A stretch of 64,000 nt of DNA from contig REEV01000057.1 in the NCBI GenBank assembly GCA_007694915.1, forward strand, positions 1-64,000, read 5' to 3'. Numbering within the stretch: the stretch's first letter is position 1; every line of letters begins with the position of its first letter. This DNA comes from Cyanobium sp. PLM2.Bin73 (GTDB lineage Bacteria; Cyanobacteriota; Cyanobacteriia; PCC-6307; Cyanobiaceae). Below the pieces are notes generated by a model. That model had not been told where the DNA came from. It did not search any database and was given only the letters and a program-made list of their open reading frames with translations. Below are positions 43,445-53,091 of the stretch, piece after piece. Position numbers and translations under genes: made by a program.

Positions 43445-45331
43445 ATGCCCATCCGCCAGGACGACAACCGCCCGACGCGCCGCTTCGGTTTGATCAACCT
43501 GCTGCTGATCGGCCTCGGTGTGCTGTTGCTGTTCAGCAATTTCCTGCCCAACAACTCGATGCAGCAGGTGCCACGGGTGCCGTACTCGCTGTTCATCGAT
43601 CAGGTGAACGACGACACGGTGAGCCGCGCCTACATCACCCAGGACCAGATCCGCTACGAGCTCAAGGAGCCTCCCGCCGAAGGGGCCCCCACGGTGCTGG
43701 CCACCACGCCGATCTTCGACATGGACCTGCCCCAGCGGCTGGAGCAGCACGGGGTGGAGTTCGCCGCTGCTCCCCCTCAGAAACCTAATTTCTTCACCAC
43801 CCTGCTGAGCTGGGTGGTGCCGCCGCTGATCTTCATCCTGGTGCTGCAGTTCTTCGCCCGCCGCAGCGGCATGGGCGGCGGTGCCCAGGGAGCGCTCAGC
43901 TTCACCAAGAGCAAGGCCAGGGTCTATGTGCCTGATGAGGAATCACGGGTCACCTTTGCCGATGTGGCCGGGGTCGATGAGGCCAAGACCGAGCTCACCG
44001 AGATCGTCGACTTCCTCAAGAAGCCCGAGCGCTACGCCGCCATCGGGGCCCGCATCCCCAAGGGCGTGTTGCTGGTGGGCCCTCCAGGCACCGGCAAAAC
44101 CCTGCTCTCGAAGGCGGTGGCCGGTGAGGCAGGGGTGCCCTTCTTCATCATCTCCGGATCGGAGTTCGTTGAGCTGTTCGTGGGTGCCGGCGCCGCCCGG
44201 GTGAGGGATCTGTTTGAGGAGGCCAAAAAGAAAGCCCCCTGCATCATCTTCATCGACGAACTCGATGCCATCGGCAAGAGCCGCTCCGGCTCGATGGGCG
44301 TGGTCGGTGGCAACGACGAGCGCGAGCAGACCCTCAACCAGCTGCTCACCGAGATGGATGGCTTCAGTGCCCAGGACAAGCCGGTGATCGTGCTGGCCGC
44401 CACCAACCAGCCCGAAACCCTCGATGCCGCCCTGCTGCGGCCCGGCCGCTTCGACCGCCAGGTGCTGGTGGACCGCCCCGACCTCTCGGGACGCCGCACC
44501 ATCCTGGAGATCTACGCCAAGAAGGTGAAGCTGGCCGAGGGAGTGGATCTCGATCGCATCGCCCAGGCCACCGCCGGTTTCGCCGGAGCCGACCTGGCCA
44601 ACCTGGTGAACGAAGCGGCCCTGCTGGCCGCCCGCGGCTACCGCACGGCGGTGGAGCAGGGCGACCTCAACGAGGCGATCGAGCGCGTGGTGGCCGGCCT
44701 GGAGAAGAAGAGTCGGGTGCTGCAACCCGACGAGAAGAAGGTGGTGGCCTATCACGAGGTGGGCCACGCGATCGTGGGACACCTGATGCCCGGCGGCAGC
44801 AAGGTGGCCAAGATCTCGATCGTGCCGCGCGGGATGAGCGCCCTGGGCTACACCCTGCAGCTGCCCACCGAAGAGCGCTTCCTCAACTCCAAGGAAGATC
44901 TCGAGGGCCAGATCACCACCCTGCTGGGCGGCCGCAGCGCCGAGGAAGTGGTGTTCGGGGAGGTCACCACCGGTGCCGCCAACGACCTGCAACGCGCCAC
45001 CGACATCGCCGAGCAGATGGTGGGCACCTTCGGCATGAGCGAAACCCTCGGCCCCCTGGCCTACGACAAACAGGGCGGCAGCCGTTTCCTGGGTGGTCCC
45101 AGCAACCCCCGGCGGGTGGTGAGCGACTCCACGGCCCAGGCCATCGACAAGGAGGTGCGCGGCCTGGTGGATCGGGCCCATGACCGGGCCCTGTCGATCC
45201 TCCACCACAACCGCGAGCTGCTGGAGACGATCTCCCAGAAGATCCTCGACAAGGAGGTGATCGAGGGCGACGAACTCAAGGAGCTGCTGGCCAGCAGCAC
45301 CCTGCCCCAGGAAGCCGCCCTGGTGGCCTGA
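43445..45331 (+). CDS. ftsH: ATP-dependent zinc metalloprotease FtsH
   Basis: Membrane AAA+ protease involved in photosystem II repair and protein quality control. Two membrane helices (near residues 16-36 and 115-135), Walker [20 protein letters not shown] (about 211), Walker [36 protein letters not shown], and the zinc site [15 protein letters not shown] (about 436; HEVGH fits HExxH). 628 residues. It has a 150-bp upstream gap from the divergent SRAP gene. Confidence 0.97.
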   Translation: MPIRQDDNRPTRRFGLINLLLIGLGVLLLFSNFLPNNSMQQVPRVPYSLFIDQVNDDTVSRAYITQDQIRYELKEPPAEGAPTVLATTPIFDMDLPQRLEQHGVEFAAAPPQKPNFFTTLLSWVVPPLIFILVLQFFARRSGMGGGAQGALSFTKSKARVYVPDEESRVTFADVAGVDEAKTELTEIVDFLKKPERYAAIGARIPKGVLLVGPPGTGKTLLSKAVAGEAGVPFFIISGSEFVELFVGAGAARVRDLFEEAKKKAPCIIFIDELDAIGKSRSGSMGVVGGNDEREQTLNQLLTEMDGFSAQDKPVIVLAATNQPETLDAALLRPGRFDRQVLVDRPDLSGRRTILEIYAKKVKLAEGVDLDRIAQATAGFAGADLANLVNEAALLAARGYRTAVEQGDLNEAIERVVAGLEKKSRVLQPDEKKVVAYHEVGHAIVGHLMPGGSKVAKISIVPRGMSALGYTLQLPTEERFLNSKEDLEGQITTLLGGRSAEEVVFGEVTTGAANDLQRATDIAEQMVGTFGMSETLGPLAYDKQGGSRFLGGPSNPRRVVSDSTAQAIDKEVRGLVDRAHDRALSILHHNRELLETISQKILDKEVIEGDELKELLASSTLPQEAALVA

Positions 45332-45397
45332 GCGTCTTGCCCACCGGGCTCGTTGCTTGACGGCGAGCCCCTCGATCCCGCATAAGGAATGTTTGTT

Positions 45398-46375
45398 GTG
45401 GCCCCGATGCCGTCCGCCTCAGCGCAGTCCGCCTCAGCCGCCGCCTGCCTCGGGGAGCTGCGCGGCCGCGACCTGCTTTCCTCCGCCGACCTGTCGGCCG
45501 ATCAGACCCATGCTCTGCTGGGCCTGGCCAGCGCTCTCAAACAGGGGCAGCTGCGGGTGGACCTCAGCGGCAAGGTGCTGGGCCTGATCTTCCTCAAGGC
45601 CTCCACCCGCACCCGGGTGAGCTTCTCGGTGGCGATGGGACGCCTCGGCGGTCAGGTGATCGACCTCGATCCCTCGGTGACCCAGGTGGGGCGTGGTGAA
45701 CCGGTCGCTGATACCGCCAGGGTCCTGAGCCGCTTCGTGGATGCACTGGCCATCCGCACCTTCGAGCAACGCGAGGTGGACGAGTACGCCCACTGGGCTT
45801 CGATTCCGGTGATCAACGCCCTCACCGACCTGGAGCATCCCTGCCAGGCCCTGGCCGACTACCTCACCCTGCAGGAAGCGTTCGGTGAGCTGGAGGGCCT
45901 CACCCTCAGCTACGTGGGTGACGGCAACAACGTGGCCCATTCGCTGATGCTCTGCGGCGCCCTGCTGGGTGTGAACGTGCGGGTGGGGTGCCCGCCAGAC
46001 TTCGCGCCGGATGACGGCATCCTCCAACGCGCCCGCTCCCTGGCCGCCGCGCAGGGCGCACGCGTGGAGGTGGTGCACGACCCTGTTGCCGCCGTGCGCG
46101 GTGCCCAGGCCCTCTACACCGACGTCTGGGCGTCCATGGGCAAGGAGGAGGAGAAGGAGGCCCGCGAGCAGGCCTTCGCTGGCTGGTGCCTCAATGAAGA
46201 CCTGCTGGCCGAGGCCGACCCGCGGGCGATCGTGCTCCACTGCCTGCCCGCCTACCGGGGCCTGGAGATCAGCGCCGGGTTGATCGAGGGCGGGGCCAGC
46301 CGGGTGTTCGACCAGGCCGAGAACCGCCTGCACGCCCAGCAGGCCCTTCTGGCGGCTCTGCTGGGCGGAGTGTGA
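45398..46375 (+). CDS. argF: Ornithine carbamoyltransferase
   Basis: Makes citrulline for arginine synthesis. Carbamoyl-phosphate site FLKASTRTRVSFSVAMGR, ornithine-site and catalytic motifs DLEHPCQALADYLTLQE, TDVWASMGKEEE and VLHCLPAYRG are present. AAGGA at 45384-45388 abuts an ATG at 45389 but lies 9 bases before an in-frame GTG at 45398; that spacing favours the GTG, used here (325 residues). Confidence 0.93.
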   Translation: MAPMPSASAQSASAAACLGELRGRDLLSSADLSADQTHALLGLASALKQGQLRVDLSGKVLGLIFLKASTRTRVSFSVAMGRLGGQVIDLDPSVTQVGRGEPVADTARVLSRFVDALAIRTFEQREVDEYAHWASIPVINALTDLEHPCQALADYLTLQEAFGELEGLTLSYVGDGNNVAHSLMLCGALLGVNVRVGCPPDFAPDDGILQRARSLAAAQGARVEVVHDPVAAVRGAQALYTDVWASMGKEEEKEAREQAFAGWCLNEDLLAEADPRAIVLHCLPAYRGLEISAGLIEGGASRVFDQAENRLHAQQALLAALLGGV

Positions 46376-46430
46376 GCACAACGGCGACCGAGGTGAGGGT
46401 GGGCGGGGCTGGACAAAACGTCCGCTGACG

Positions 46431-46458
46431 GGTACATCTGTATCAGTACTCGTGTTCC
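46431..46458. promoter_or_regulatory. Two abutting LexA-type boxes upstream of lexA
   Basis: The published cyanobacterial LexA consensus is RGTAC-N3-D-GTWCB. AGTACTCGTGTTCC at 46445-46458 fits it perfectly; GGTACATCTGTATC at 46431-46444 fits with one mismatch. They are directly adjacent and end 9 bases before the lexA start codon, so LexA probably represses its own gene. Confidence 0.8.
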
Positions 46459-46467
46459 CCGCAGGCC

Positions 46468-47127
46468 GTGGCGATCTCCCCACTCCGATCCCTCTCCGGG
46501 CGATCCATACCAGGCGGATCCGGACGCCAGGAGCTCACCGCGGCCCAGCAGGAGCTCTACGACTGGCTGGCTGACTACATCAGCCAACACCGCCACAGCC
46601 CCTCGATCCGCCAGATGATGCAGGCCATGGGCCTGCGCTCGCCGGCGCCGATCCAGAGCCGGCTGCGCCACCTCCAGCAGAAGGGATGGCTCACCTGGGA
46701 GGAGGGCCAGGCCCGCACCCTGCGCCTGCTGGGCCAGGAGACCGGCGGCGTGCCGGTGCTGGGGGCCGTGGCGGCCGGCGGGCTGGTGGAAACCTTCGAC
46801 GACGTGCAGGAGCACCTGGATCTGCAGGCCGTGATCGGCGGCCGCGAGTTGTTCGCCCTCAGCGTCAACGGCGACTCGATGGTCGACGCCCTCATCGCCG
46901 ACGGCGACGTGGTGCTGATGGAGCCGGTGCACGATCCCAGCCGCCTCAAGCCGGGCACGATCGTCAGCGCCCTGGTGCCCGGCAGCGGCACCACCCTCAA
47001 GCACTTTCACCGCCAGGGGGGCACCGTGACCCTGGAGGCGGCCAACCCGGCCTATGCGCCGATCGTGGTGCCCGCCGACCAGGTGACGGTGCAGGGGCGC
47101 CTGGTGGCGGTGTGGCGCCAGGTGTGA
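46468..47127 (+). CDS. lexA: LexA repressor
   Basis: 219 residues from GTG at 46468. N-terminal winged helix: LTAAQQELYDWLADYI, SPSIRQMMQAMGLRSPAPI, LRHLQQKGWLTWEE. The self-cleavage site is Ala103-Gly104 in LGAVAAGGLVE; the catalytic Ser137 in SVNGDSMVDALI and Lys178 in GTTLKHFH are both present, so it should be a true RecA-responsive, self-cleaving LexA, unlike the non-cleavable forms of some cyanobacteria. LexA boxes lie in its own promoter. Confidence 0.95.
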   Translation: MAISPLRSLSGRSIPGGSGRQELTAAQQELYDWLADYISQHRHSPSIRQMMQAMGLRSPAPIQSRLRHLQQKGWLTWEEGQARTLRLLGQETGGVPVLGAVAAGGLVETFDDVQEHLDLQAVIGGRELFALSVNGDSMVDALIADGDVVLMEPVHDPSRLKPGTIVSALVPGSGTTLKHFHRQGGTVTLEAANPAYAPIVVPADQVTVQGRLVAVWRQV

Positions 47128-47188
47128 AGGGGAGCGGGAGGGCCAGGGTGTAATCTCCTTCTGCGGAACACCAGACCCGCACCCACAA

Positions 47189-47261
47189 GGGGCCATAGCT
47201 CAGCTGGTAGAGCACCTGCATGGCATGCAGGGGGTCAGGAGTTCGAGTCTCCTTGGCTCCA
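47189..47261 (+). tRNA. tRNA-Ala (anticodon GGC)
   Basis: A 73-base cloverleaf: acceptor arms GGGGCCA and TGGCTCC (one G-U pair), D arm GCTC/GAGC, anticodon arm CCTGC/GCAGG with loop ATGGCAT giving GGC, T arm AGGAG/CTCCT with TTCGAGT. The CCA end is not encoded. A broken RTX-like gene follows directly downstream. Confidence 0.96.
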
Positions 47262-47433
47262 CTTGGATCTCAACCACGAAGCCCTGGCGCAGGAGCTTCA
47301 TCCTTTTCACTGTCTGCCGGCCATTGACGCCGGGATCGAGCCAGGTTTCGTGGCTCGACTGCCTGGCCTGAGTGATCGTGGCCCAAGACCACACCCTGCC
47401 AGGCGACCCTCGGGTCATGCCGCCAAAGGCTGT

Positions 47434-48304
47434 CTACAGACCGGACGAAAACGAAGCAATGCCGTTCTCATCAACGGTCAACAGACCGGGGCCATAGGAA
47501 AATCGACCTCCATTGATGCCTTCCAAAATGTTGAATCCAGAGACAATCAGATGGGCGTCTGCCGTACTAACACGATCGTCCGTCACGGTATAAACTCCTT
47601 CTGGGAGCACCAGGGTGTCTTGCCCCTTTCCACCCTTGACGCGCGCCCTCTCACCTTGAAGTGATTCGCCGTAATCGTATTCACGATTGGCATCAAAACC
47701 GATCAGGCGGTCGTTCCGGTGACCCAGTCGAATGGTGTCCCATTGGGAGTCCCAGAGGTCGATCCCGCCATATCGGACATCGAGCGTGTCATCCCCGGCG
47801 CCCAGATCCACGCGGCACCATCACCCATCGAAATCCCGCCAAGGCCGCAGGAGATCTCATCGCCTCCGACGTCGATGCGATCATTGCCAGACCCGGTATC
47901 AATCGAGCCACCGGAAAGGAAGACTCCGGACGCTGTGATCACATCGTTACCCTTGCCGGTGTTCACGAAGCCATCCTCCCAGACCTGCAAGGGCCCTCTG
48001 GCAACAGCAATCCGATCTCGCCCCCGACCACTATCCAGGAATCCATTGCGATTGTTGACAGCTAGAAGACGAATGAAACGGCGTCCAGTAACGAGGTTAT
48101 TCCCAGCCCCCATTGATGTTCCCCATACAACCTGATGCCAGCACTGCTGCGAATCGTGTCATCGCCTTGCCGTAGACGGATAACTCCCTTACGACCGTTC
48201 CAGATGCCGGGCTTATCCAGACTTCCCTCAACAACGTCATCACGACGCGAGCCTCGCAACAGCACCTGATTGATGCCATCCAACACAAAGGCCTTGCCCA
48301 TCAC
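47434..48304 (-). pseudogene. Frameshifted RTX (haemolysin-type calcium-binding repeat) protein
   Basis: Three consecutive fragments in three different frames: 48304-48062 (GKAFVLDGINQVLLRGSRR, RQGDDTIRSSAG), 48113-47703 (SGRGRDRIAVARG, NTGKGNDVITASG, IDTGSGNDRIDVGG) and 47811-47434 (DLGAGDDTLDVRYGGIDLW, VKGGKGQDTLVLPEGVYT). The repeated GxGxDxhx pattern is the RTX calcium-binding turn. Frame changes fall near 48090 and 47815. Base composition is lower in GC than the flanks, and it sits beside tRNA-Ala, suggesting acquisition followed by decay. Two base errors in the sequence are the alternative. Confidence 0.7.
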
Positions 48305-48601
48305 TCATGCGCCCCAGAACGCATTAGGGCGATCAATTAATGTTTCTTAATCGCGGATCAGGCAGCATATTCAGCACTGCAATCGGCAAGCTTTTCGATC
48401 ACTGACCGACGGAGATGGCTTTTCTTGAGATGGCTTTTCTTGAGATGATTGACTTGAGGCTTATCGTCTCAGATCGGGCTTCTTGTCTCGCCCCCCCCCT
48501 GATCTGCTGTCAGCCTGTTTGAGGCAACGCATCCAGGGCCGTTTGCTTTCAAGCATCGTCACCATCTCGCGCCTGCACTGCCTTGGCATGAAGCCAATCC
48601 C
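48305..48601. other. Gene-free AT-richer stretch with a 15-bp tandem repeat
   Basis: Nearly 300 bases between the RTX-like remnant and lnt with no credible ORF. It includes GAGATGGCTTTTCTT twice in tandem at 48412-48441, followed by a partial third unit, and an AT-rich block near 48330-48350. It could hold the old promoter of the RTX-like gene. Confidence 0.6.
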
Positions 48602-50092
48602 TCACACCACGCGCCTGCGCCAACAGGCCGCGAGCAACGCCAGCACCAGCAGCGGCAGCTCCCCCCAGCGGGCGTAAGGGGTGAGTGCCGACAGGACCGG
48701 TACGCTGAGCAGATCGGTGGCCGGCAGGGAGGGCGAAAGGCGCTGGGCAATCCATCCCCGTGGGGAGATCAGCCCGCTGGGGCCGGTGTTGGCCACACTC
48801 ACCAACCAGCGGTTGCTCTCGATCGCCCTCAACTGGGCCAGCGCCTCGAACTGGCGCTGCAGCACCAGGGGGTACGGATCGAGATTGGCACTGGCCAGCA
48901 ACCAACCAGCCCCATCCCGCGTGGCGACACTCAGGGCATGACCGTCGGCGATCTCATAACAGATGGCGACCCCGATAGCCGCCGGCACGCGGGGAAACAG
49001 GCGCGAGGGCGGACCCGGCTCGACACCCCCCACCGCCGAAAGGCCGCTCCAGCGCACCAGCCCCTGAAACGGCACCCACTCCCCCAGCAGCACCACCCGG
49101 TGCTTGTCAATGGCTCCCTCGGGCACCCGGCTGCCAACCGGAAAGCGCAGCAGGGCGCTGCGCTGCTCAGGCACACCGGCGGGGGAAACGGCGGTGCGGA
49201 AGCCACCGCTCAGCAGCTCAACCGCGGCCGGCTCGGGAAGCACCGGATCAAGTTCCAGTGCCCCTTCCGGCAGCACCACAAGGTTGGATCCCCGGAGCTG
49301 GGCCTCCTCCAGACCCGCCCGTAGCTGGCGCTGGAGCCGCTGCCGCGAGGCCCACTGAGCTTTCTCCCGGGTGGCGATGGCGGGCTGCAGCACCAGCACT
49401 CTTTCCTGAACCGCACCATCCGCCGCCTGGTCGCCGCTGTGGAGCAGGCCCAGGCCAGCGCCATGGAGCAGCAGCACGGGCAGCAGCAGCAGCGGCAGCA
49501 GCTGGAGTCCGAGTCGCCGCCGCTCCCGGAACCCCCACCAGATCCACCAACCGATGAGCAGCTGCAGGGCCGCCACCAGGGCCGCCCCGCCCAGCAGGGC
49601 AAAGCCCGCCAGGGGCGGGTCACCCGGCAGGGCCGATCCCCCCAGGCCGATCCAGAACAGGGGCCCGCGGGCCAGCCCCACCTCCCCCAGGCCCCAGCCC
49701 AGGGCCAGGAGGACGGCACTGCTGGGCCGGGAAGGCCCCAGCCGGGCCGCCCACCAGCCCCAGATCGCCAGCAATCCGCCCCCCAGAGCCGAGAGCAGGA
49801 GCAACAGCAGCCAGCAGAGGGGCAGGCTCAGGGCCAGGGGAACCCCGATCCAGTCGAGGGGATGGAGGGCCAGCAACCAGCGGTGGCTCACCAGCACCGC
49901 CGCGGCCCCCCAGCAGGCCGCGGCCCGCACCGGCAGCGGTCCCGCCACCAGGGCCCAGAGCTGCGCCAGTGCCAGCCACAGCAGCGGCACCACCCCCGCC
50001 GGCGGCAGAGTCCAGCCAGCCAGGGCCCCACCCAGGGCGGCGAGCGCCAGAACCCGGGCAGCTCCCGGCAGCAGCTCGACGCGTGATGTCAT
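48602..50092 (-). CDS. lnt: Apolipoprotein N-acyltransferase
   Basis: 496 residues. N-terminal membrane helices (for example LALAALGGALAGWTLPPAG and LPLCWLLLLLLSALGGGLL) are followed by a periplasmic nitrilase-like domain with the catalytic triad in place: Glu in NLVVLPEGALELD, Lys in DKHRVVLLGEWVPFQ and Cys in AIGVAICYEIADG. A final membrane helix lies at LPLLVLALLAACWRRR. Acylates the N-terminal Cys of lipoproteins. Divergent from the small gene at 50147. Confidence 0.92.
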   Translation of the reverse strand: MTSRVELLPGAARVLALAALGGALAGWTLPPAGVVPLLWLALAQLWALVAGPLPVRAAACWGAAAVLVSHRWLLALHPLDWIGVPLALSLPLCWLLLLLLSALGGGLLAIWGWWAARLGPSRPSSAVLLALGWGLGEVGLARGPLFWIGLGGSALPGDPPLAGFALLGGAALVAALQLLIGWWIWWGFRERRRLGLQLLPLLLLPVLLLHGAGLGLLHSGDQAADGAVQERVLVLQPAIATREKAQWASRQRLQRQLRAGLEEAQLRGSNLVVLPEGALELDPVLPEPAAVELLSGGFRTAVSPAGVPEQRSALLRFPVGSRVPEGAIDKHRVVLLGEWVPFQGLVRWSGLSAVGGVEPGPPSRLFPRVPAAIGVAICYEIADGHALSVATRDGAGWLLASANLDPYPLVLQRQFEALAQLRAIESNRWLVSVANTGPSGLISPRGWIAQRLSPSLPATDLLSVPVLSALTPYARWGELPLLVLALLAACWRRRVV

Positions 50093-50146
50093 GGCCAGTC
50101 AGGGTAGGAAGCGCCATGGTTGGGCTGATTGAGCCCACTGCTGTCG

Positions 50147-50500
50147 ATGGATCCGAACAATCCCCTGCAACAACTGCTGCTCAGGGGCCTGGGCACCACC
50201 TCGCTGCTGGCCGACCGGCTGCGCTACGTGAGCCAGGAGTGGGTGCGCAGCGGCAAGCTCGACCCCAGCCACGCCCCAGCCCTGGTGGAGGACGTGCTCA
50301 AGGCCCTGCGGGGCGACACCCCGGGGCTCGAGCAGCAGGCCGAACGGCAGCTGGAGCGCAACCGCGATCAGCTGCTGCAGGATCTGGGCGTTCCCCTGCA
50401 GCGGGAGCTGGACGAACTGCGGGGCCGCATCGACCGGCTGGAGCAGACCATGCGCCAGCGCGGCCAGGGCGAACGGGACGGCGAGGCCGGCGGCAGGTGA
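50147..50500 (+). CDS. Conserved hypothetical coiled-coil protein
   Basis: 117 residues from ATG at 50147 (MDPNNPLQQLLLRGLGTTS). The N-terminal half is helical (LLADRLRYVSQEWVRSGKL) and the C-terminal half is a charged coiled coil (ERQLERNRDQLLQDLG, LDELRGRIDRLEQTMRQRG). It recalls phasin-like or stress-linked small cyanobacterial proteins, but no function is assigned. It ends about 30 bases before the FKBP gene and is probably co-transcribed. Confidence 0.65.
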   Translation: MDPNNPLQQLLLRGLGTTSLLADRLRYVSQEWVRSGKLDPSHAPALVEDVLKALRGDTPGLEQQAERQLERNRDQLLQDLGVPLQRELDELRGRIDRLEQTMRQRGQGERDGEAGGR

Positions 50501-50529
50501 GTCACAATCGGGCCAGTTCCCCCCTGGCC

Positions 50530-51183
50530 ATGCGTGACATCCTGATCAGCTCCGGCGTCTGTGTGGCCTGCCTGCTGCTGGCCCTGATCAGCCAGCTGGT
50601 GAGTCCCACCCCGATGGCGGCGGCCAGCGAGCCGCCCGCCGCCCAGGAAGCCCCCTTCAGCACGGCGGTGGCCCGCGGCACCACGGCGGTGAGCAGTGCT
50701 GCTGAGCGCGACGCCTTCGAGCTCGATCCCGAGGATCCCAACCCCACCCTGTTCACCATGGCCCCCGACAGCACAACGTCAGACAACAGCGAGCCCCAGC
50801 TGGCCCAGGCCAGCCTCCTGGGTGGCGAGCTGGTGGCTCCCAAGGAGCGCGTCACCGAGAGCGGCCTGCGCATCACCGACCTGCAGATCGGGGACGGTCC
50901 CGAGGCCAGTTCCGGCCAGACCGTGGTGGTGAATTACCGCGGAACACTGGAGAACGGCCGCGAATTCGACAGCAGCTACGGCCGCGGCCCCTTCTCCTTC
51001 CCCCTGGGGGCCGGCCGCGTGATCCGCGGCTGGGATGAGGGGGTGGCCGGCATGCAGGTGGGCGGCAAGCGCAAGCTGGTGATTCCGCCCGATCTGGCCT
51101 ACGGCCAGCGGGGCGCCGGGGGGGTGATTCCTCCCAACGCCACCCTGACCTTCGAGGTGGAACTGCTGGAGATCAAGGGCTGA
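50530..51183 (+). CDS. FKBP-type peptidyl-prolyl cis-trans isomerase, exported
   Basis: 217 residues. An N-terminal membrane or signal segment ([19 protein letters not shown]) is followed by a ~75-residue acidic linker, then the FKBP domain: [56 protein letters not shown] and the C-terminal [12 protein letters not shown]. Predicted to fold proteins in the periplasm or thylakoid lumen. Confidence 0.92.
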   Translation: MRDILISSGVCVACLLLALISQLVSPTPMAAASEPPAAQEAPFSTAVARGTTAVSSAAERDAFELDPEDPNPTLFTMAPDSTTSDNSEPQLAQASLLGGELVAPKERVTESGLRITDLQIGDGPEASSGQTVVVNYRGTLENGREFDSSYGRGPFSFPLGAGRVIRGWDEGVAGMQVGGKRKLVIPPDLAYGQRGAGGVIPPNATLTFEVELLEIKG

Positions 51184-51310
51184 GGCCCCCGGCCAGAGGC
51201 TGAAGCGGCGGCTGGCGGGGGACGGGGAACCCTGTGTCCAGGCGCGCTCGTTAGGATCGCTGTGCCGAACGGTCCACCGCTTGGCAACATCCAGCAATAC
51301 TTCGTGTTTC

Positions 51311-51910
51311 ATGGCTCACACGCTCCCTGCCCTGCCCTACGACCTCGACGCGCTGGAGCCTCACATCTCCCGCCAGACCCTGGAGTTCCACCACGGCAAG
51401 CACCACAACGCCTACGTCACCAACCTCAACAAGCTGGTGGCCGGAACCGATCTCGAGAGCAAGAGCCTGGAGGACACGATCGTCAGCGTCGCCGGTGATG
51501 CCGGCAAGGCCGGTGTGTTCAACAACGCCGCCCAGGTGTGGAACCACAGCTTCTACTGGCAGTGCATGAAGCCCGGTGGCGGCGGCCAGCCGAGCGGCGC
51601 CCTTGCCGACAAGATCAACGCTGATTTCGGCAGCTTTGAGGCCTTCGTGGAGCAGTTCAAGACGGCCGGTGCCACCCAGTTCGGCAGTGGCTGGGCCTGG
51701 CTGGTGCTCGATGGCGACACCCTCAAGGTGATCAAGACCGGCAACGCCGACCTGCCCCTGGCCCACGGTCAGAAGGCCCTGCTCACCATGGATGTGTGGG
51801 AGCACGCCTACTACATCGACTACCAGAACCGCCGCCCCGACTACATCACCACTTACCTCGAAAAGCTGGTGAACTGGGACTTCGTGGCCGCCAACCTGGC
51901 CGCCGCCTGA
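51311..51910 (+). CDS. sodB: Superoxide dismutase (Fe type)
   Basis: 199 residues, [19 protein letters not shown] at the start. Metal ligands lie in [27 protein letters not shown] and [18 protein letters not shown]. The [15 protein letters not shown] pattern and length favour the iron form. ATG at 51311 is used; an upstream frame to 51281 is open but not conserved. A strong terminator follows at 51936. Confidence 0.93.
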   Translation: MAHTLPALPYDLDALEPHISRQTLEFHHGKHHNAYVTNLNKLVAGTDLESKSLEDTIVSVAGDAGKAGVFNNAAQVWNHSFYWQCMKPGGGGQPSGALADKINADFGSFEAFVEQFKTAGATQFGSGWAWLVLDGDTLKVIKTGNADLPLAHGQKALLTMDVWEHAYYIDYQNRRPDYITTYLEKLVNWDFVAANLAAA

Positions 51911-51935
51911 CCCCCCCCCGCAACACACCCACCAG

Positions 51936-51961
51936 GCCCCCGGCGATCCCGGGGGCTTTTT
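51936..51961 (+). terminator. Intrinsic terminator after sodB
   Basis: GC-rich 8-bp stem, GCCCCCGG (51936-51943) and CCGGGGGC (51949-51956), with a 5-base loop and five T residues (51957-51961). It lies just before the convergent queA stop. Confidence 0.92.
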
Positions 51962-51966
51962 GCGGC

Positions 51967-53091
51967 TCACCCCCGGGCACCCTCCAGCAGCGCCTCGGGG
52001 GCGATCCACATGGCATCGCCATAGGAGAAGAAGCGGTAGTGGCGCTCGATCGCCTCGGCGTAGAGAGCCAGCAGGCGCTCTCGCCCGATCAGGGCACTCA
52101 CCAGCAGCAGCAGCGAACTCTTCGGCAGGTGGAAGTTGGTGAGCAGGCCCTCCACCACGACGAAGCGGTAGCCCGGCTGGATCACCAGGTTCACCGGACC
52201 GGCATGGGGCGCCAGCTTTCCGCCATGGAGCTGGGCCACCGCCTCCAGGCTGCGCACGCTGGTGGTGCCGATGGCGATCACCCGGCCGCCGCGGGCCCGG
52301 CAGGTCGCAACGGCTGCCACCAGCTCCGCCGACACCTCCACCCACTCGCTGTGCAGCTCCAGGCGGCGGAGATCTTCGCTCTCCAGTGGGCGGAAGGTGC
52401 CCAGGCCCACATGCAGGGTGGTGGTGGCCAGCTCCACGCCACGTTGACGGATGGCCGCCAGCAGGTCGTCGCTGAGGTGCAGGCCCGCGGTGGGGGCGGC
52501 CACGGCCCCGGGGCGAGCGGCGTAACGGGTCTGGTAGCGCTCGTTGTCGCTGGCGTCGTGCTCGTGGATGTAGGGCGGCAGGGGGATGGCGCCATAGCGA
52601 ACCAGCAGCGGCTCCAGAGCCGCCGCATCCGTGCAGTCAGGTGGAAACTGCACGATCCGTCCGCCGGTGTCCGGATCGCTGCCGAGCACCTGCACGGCCA
52701 GGGGCGGCTGCCCCTCGGCCACCACCTCGATCCAGTCACCGCTCTGGAGCTTCTTGGCCGGTCTGGCCAGGCACAGCCACTGGCCCGCCGCCCCAGCGAG
52801 CCAGGGCTCCAGCACCAGCAGCTCAACGGCGCCGCCAGTCGGCCGCCGCGCCTGGAGCCGCGCCCGCAGCACCCGGGTGTCGTTCACCACCAGCAGATCG
52901 CCGGGCCGCAGCTCCCACTGCAGATCCCACACGCTCAGGTGACGGGCATGGGGAGCAGGGCCCACCCCGGCCGGATCAACCGCCAGCAGCCGGGCGGCGT
53001 GGCGGGGTTCCACCGGCCGCTGGGCTATGTGCTCCTCAGGCAGGGGGAAGCTGTAGCTGGACAGCCGCAGATCGGCTGACTCAGAGGGCAA
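51967..53091 (-). CDS. queA: S-adenosylmethionine:tRNA ribosyltransferase-isomerase
   Basis: Makes epoxyqueuosine in tRNA. 374 residues: [38 protein letters not shown], the [15 protein letters not shown] block, [19 protein letters not shown] and [17 protein letters not shown] are the family blocks. The start lies 11 bases inside the end of pdhC, so it follows pdhC on the minus strand. Confidence 0.95.
   Translation of the reverse strand: MPSESADLRLSSYSFPLPEEHIAQRPVEPRHAARLLAVDPAGVGPAPHARHLSVWDLQWELRPGDLLVVNDTRVLRARLQARRPTGGAVELLVLEPWLAGAAGQWLCLARPAKKLQSGDWIEVVAEGQPPLAVQVLGSDPDTGGRIVQFPPDCTDAAALEPLLVRYGAIPLPPYIHEHDASDNERYQTRYAARPGAVAAPTAGLHLSDDLLAAIRQRGVELATTTLHVGLGTFRPLESEDLRRLELHSEWVEVSAELVAAVATCRARGGRVIAIGTTSVRSLEAVAQLHGGKLAPHAGPVNLVIQPGYRFVVVEGLLTNFHLPKSSLLLLVSALIGRERLLALYAEAIERHYRFFSYGDAMWIAPEALLEGARG

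Noticed and set aside
47200-47418. A minus-strand ORF overlapping tRNA-Ala, ending VEPRRLELLTPCMPCRC
   Set aside because: Its C-terminus is simply the reverse complement of the tRNA read in one frame, a well-known annotation artefact.
48412-48441. Tandem 15-bp repeats as a possible CRISPR array
   Set aside because: Only two full units, no spacers, no cas genes in the window.
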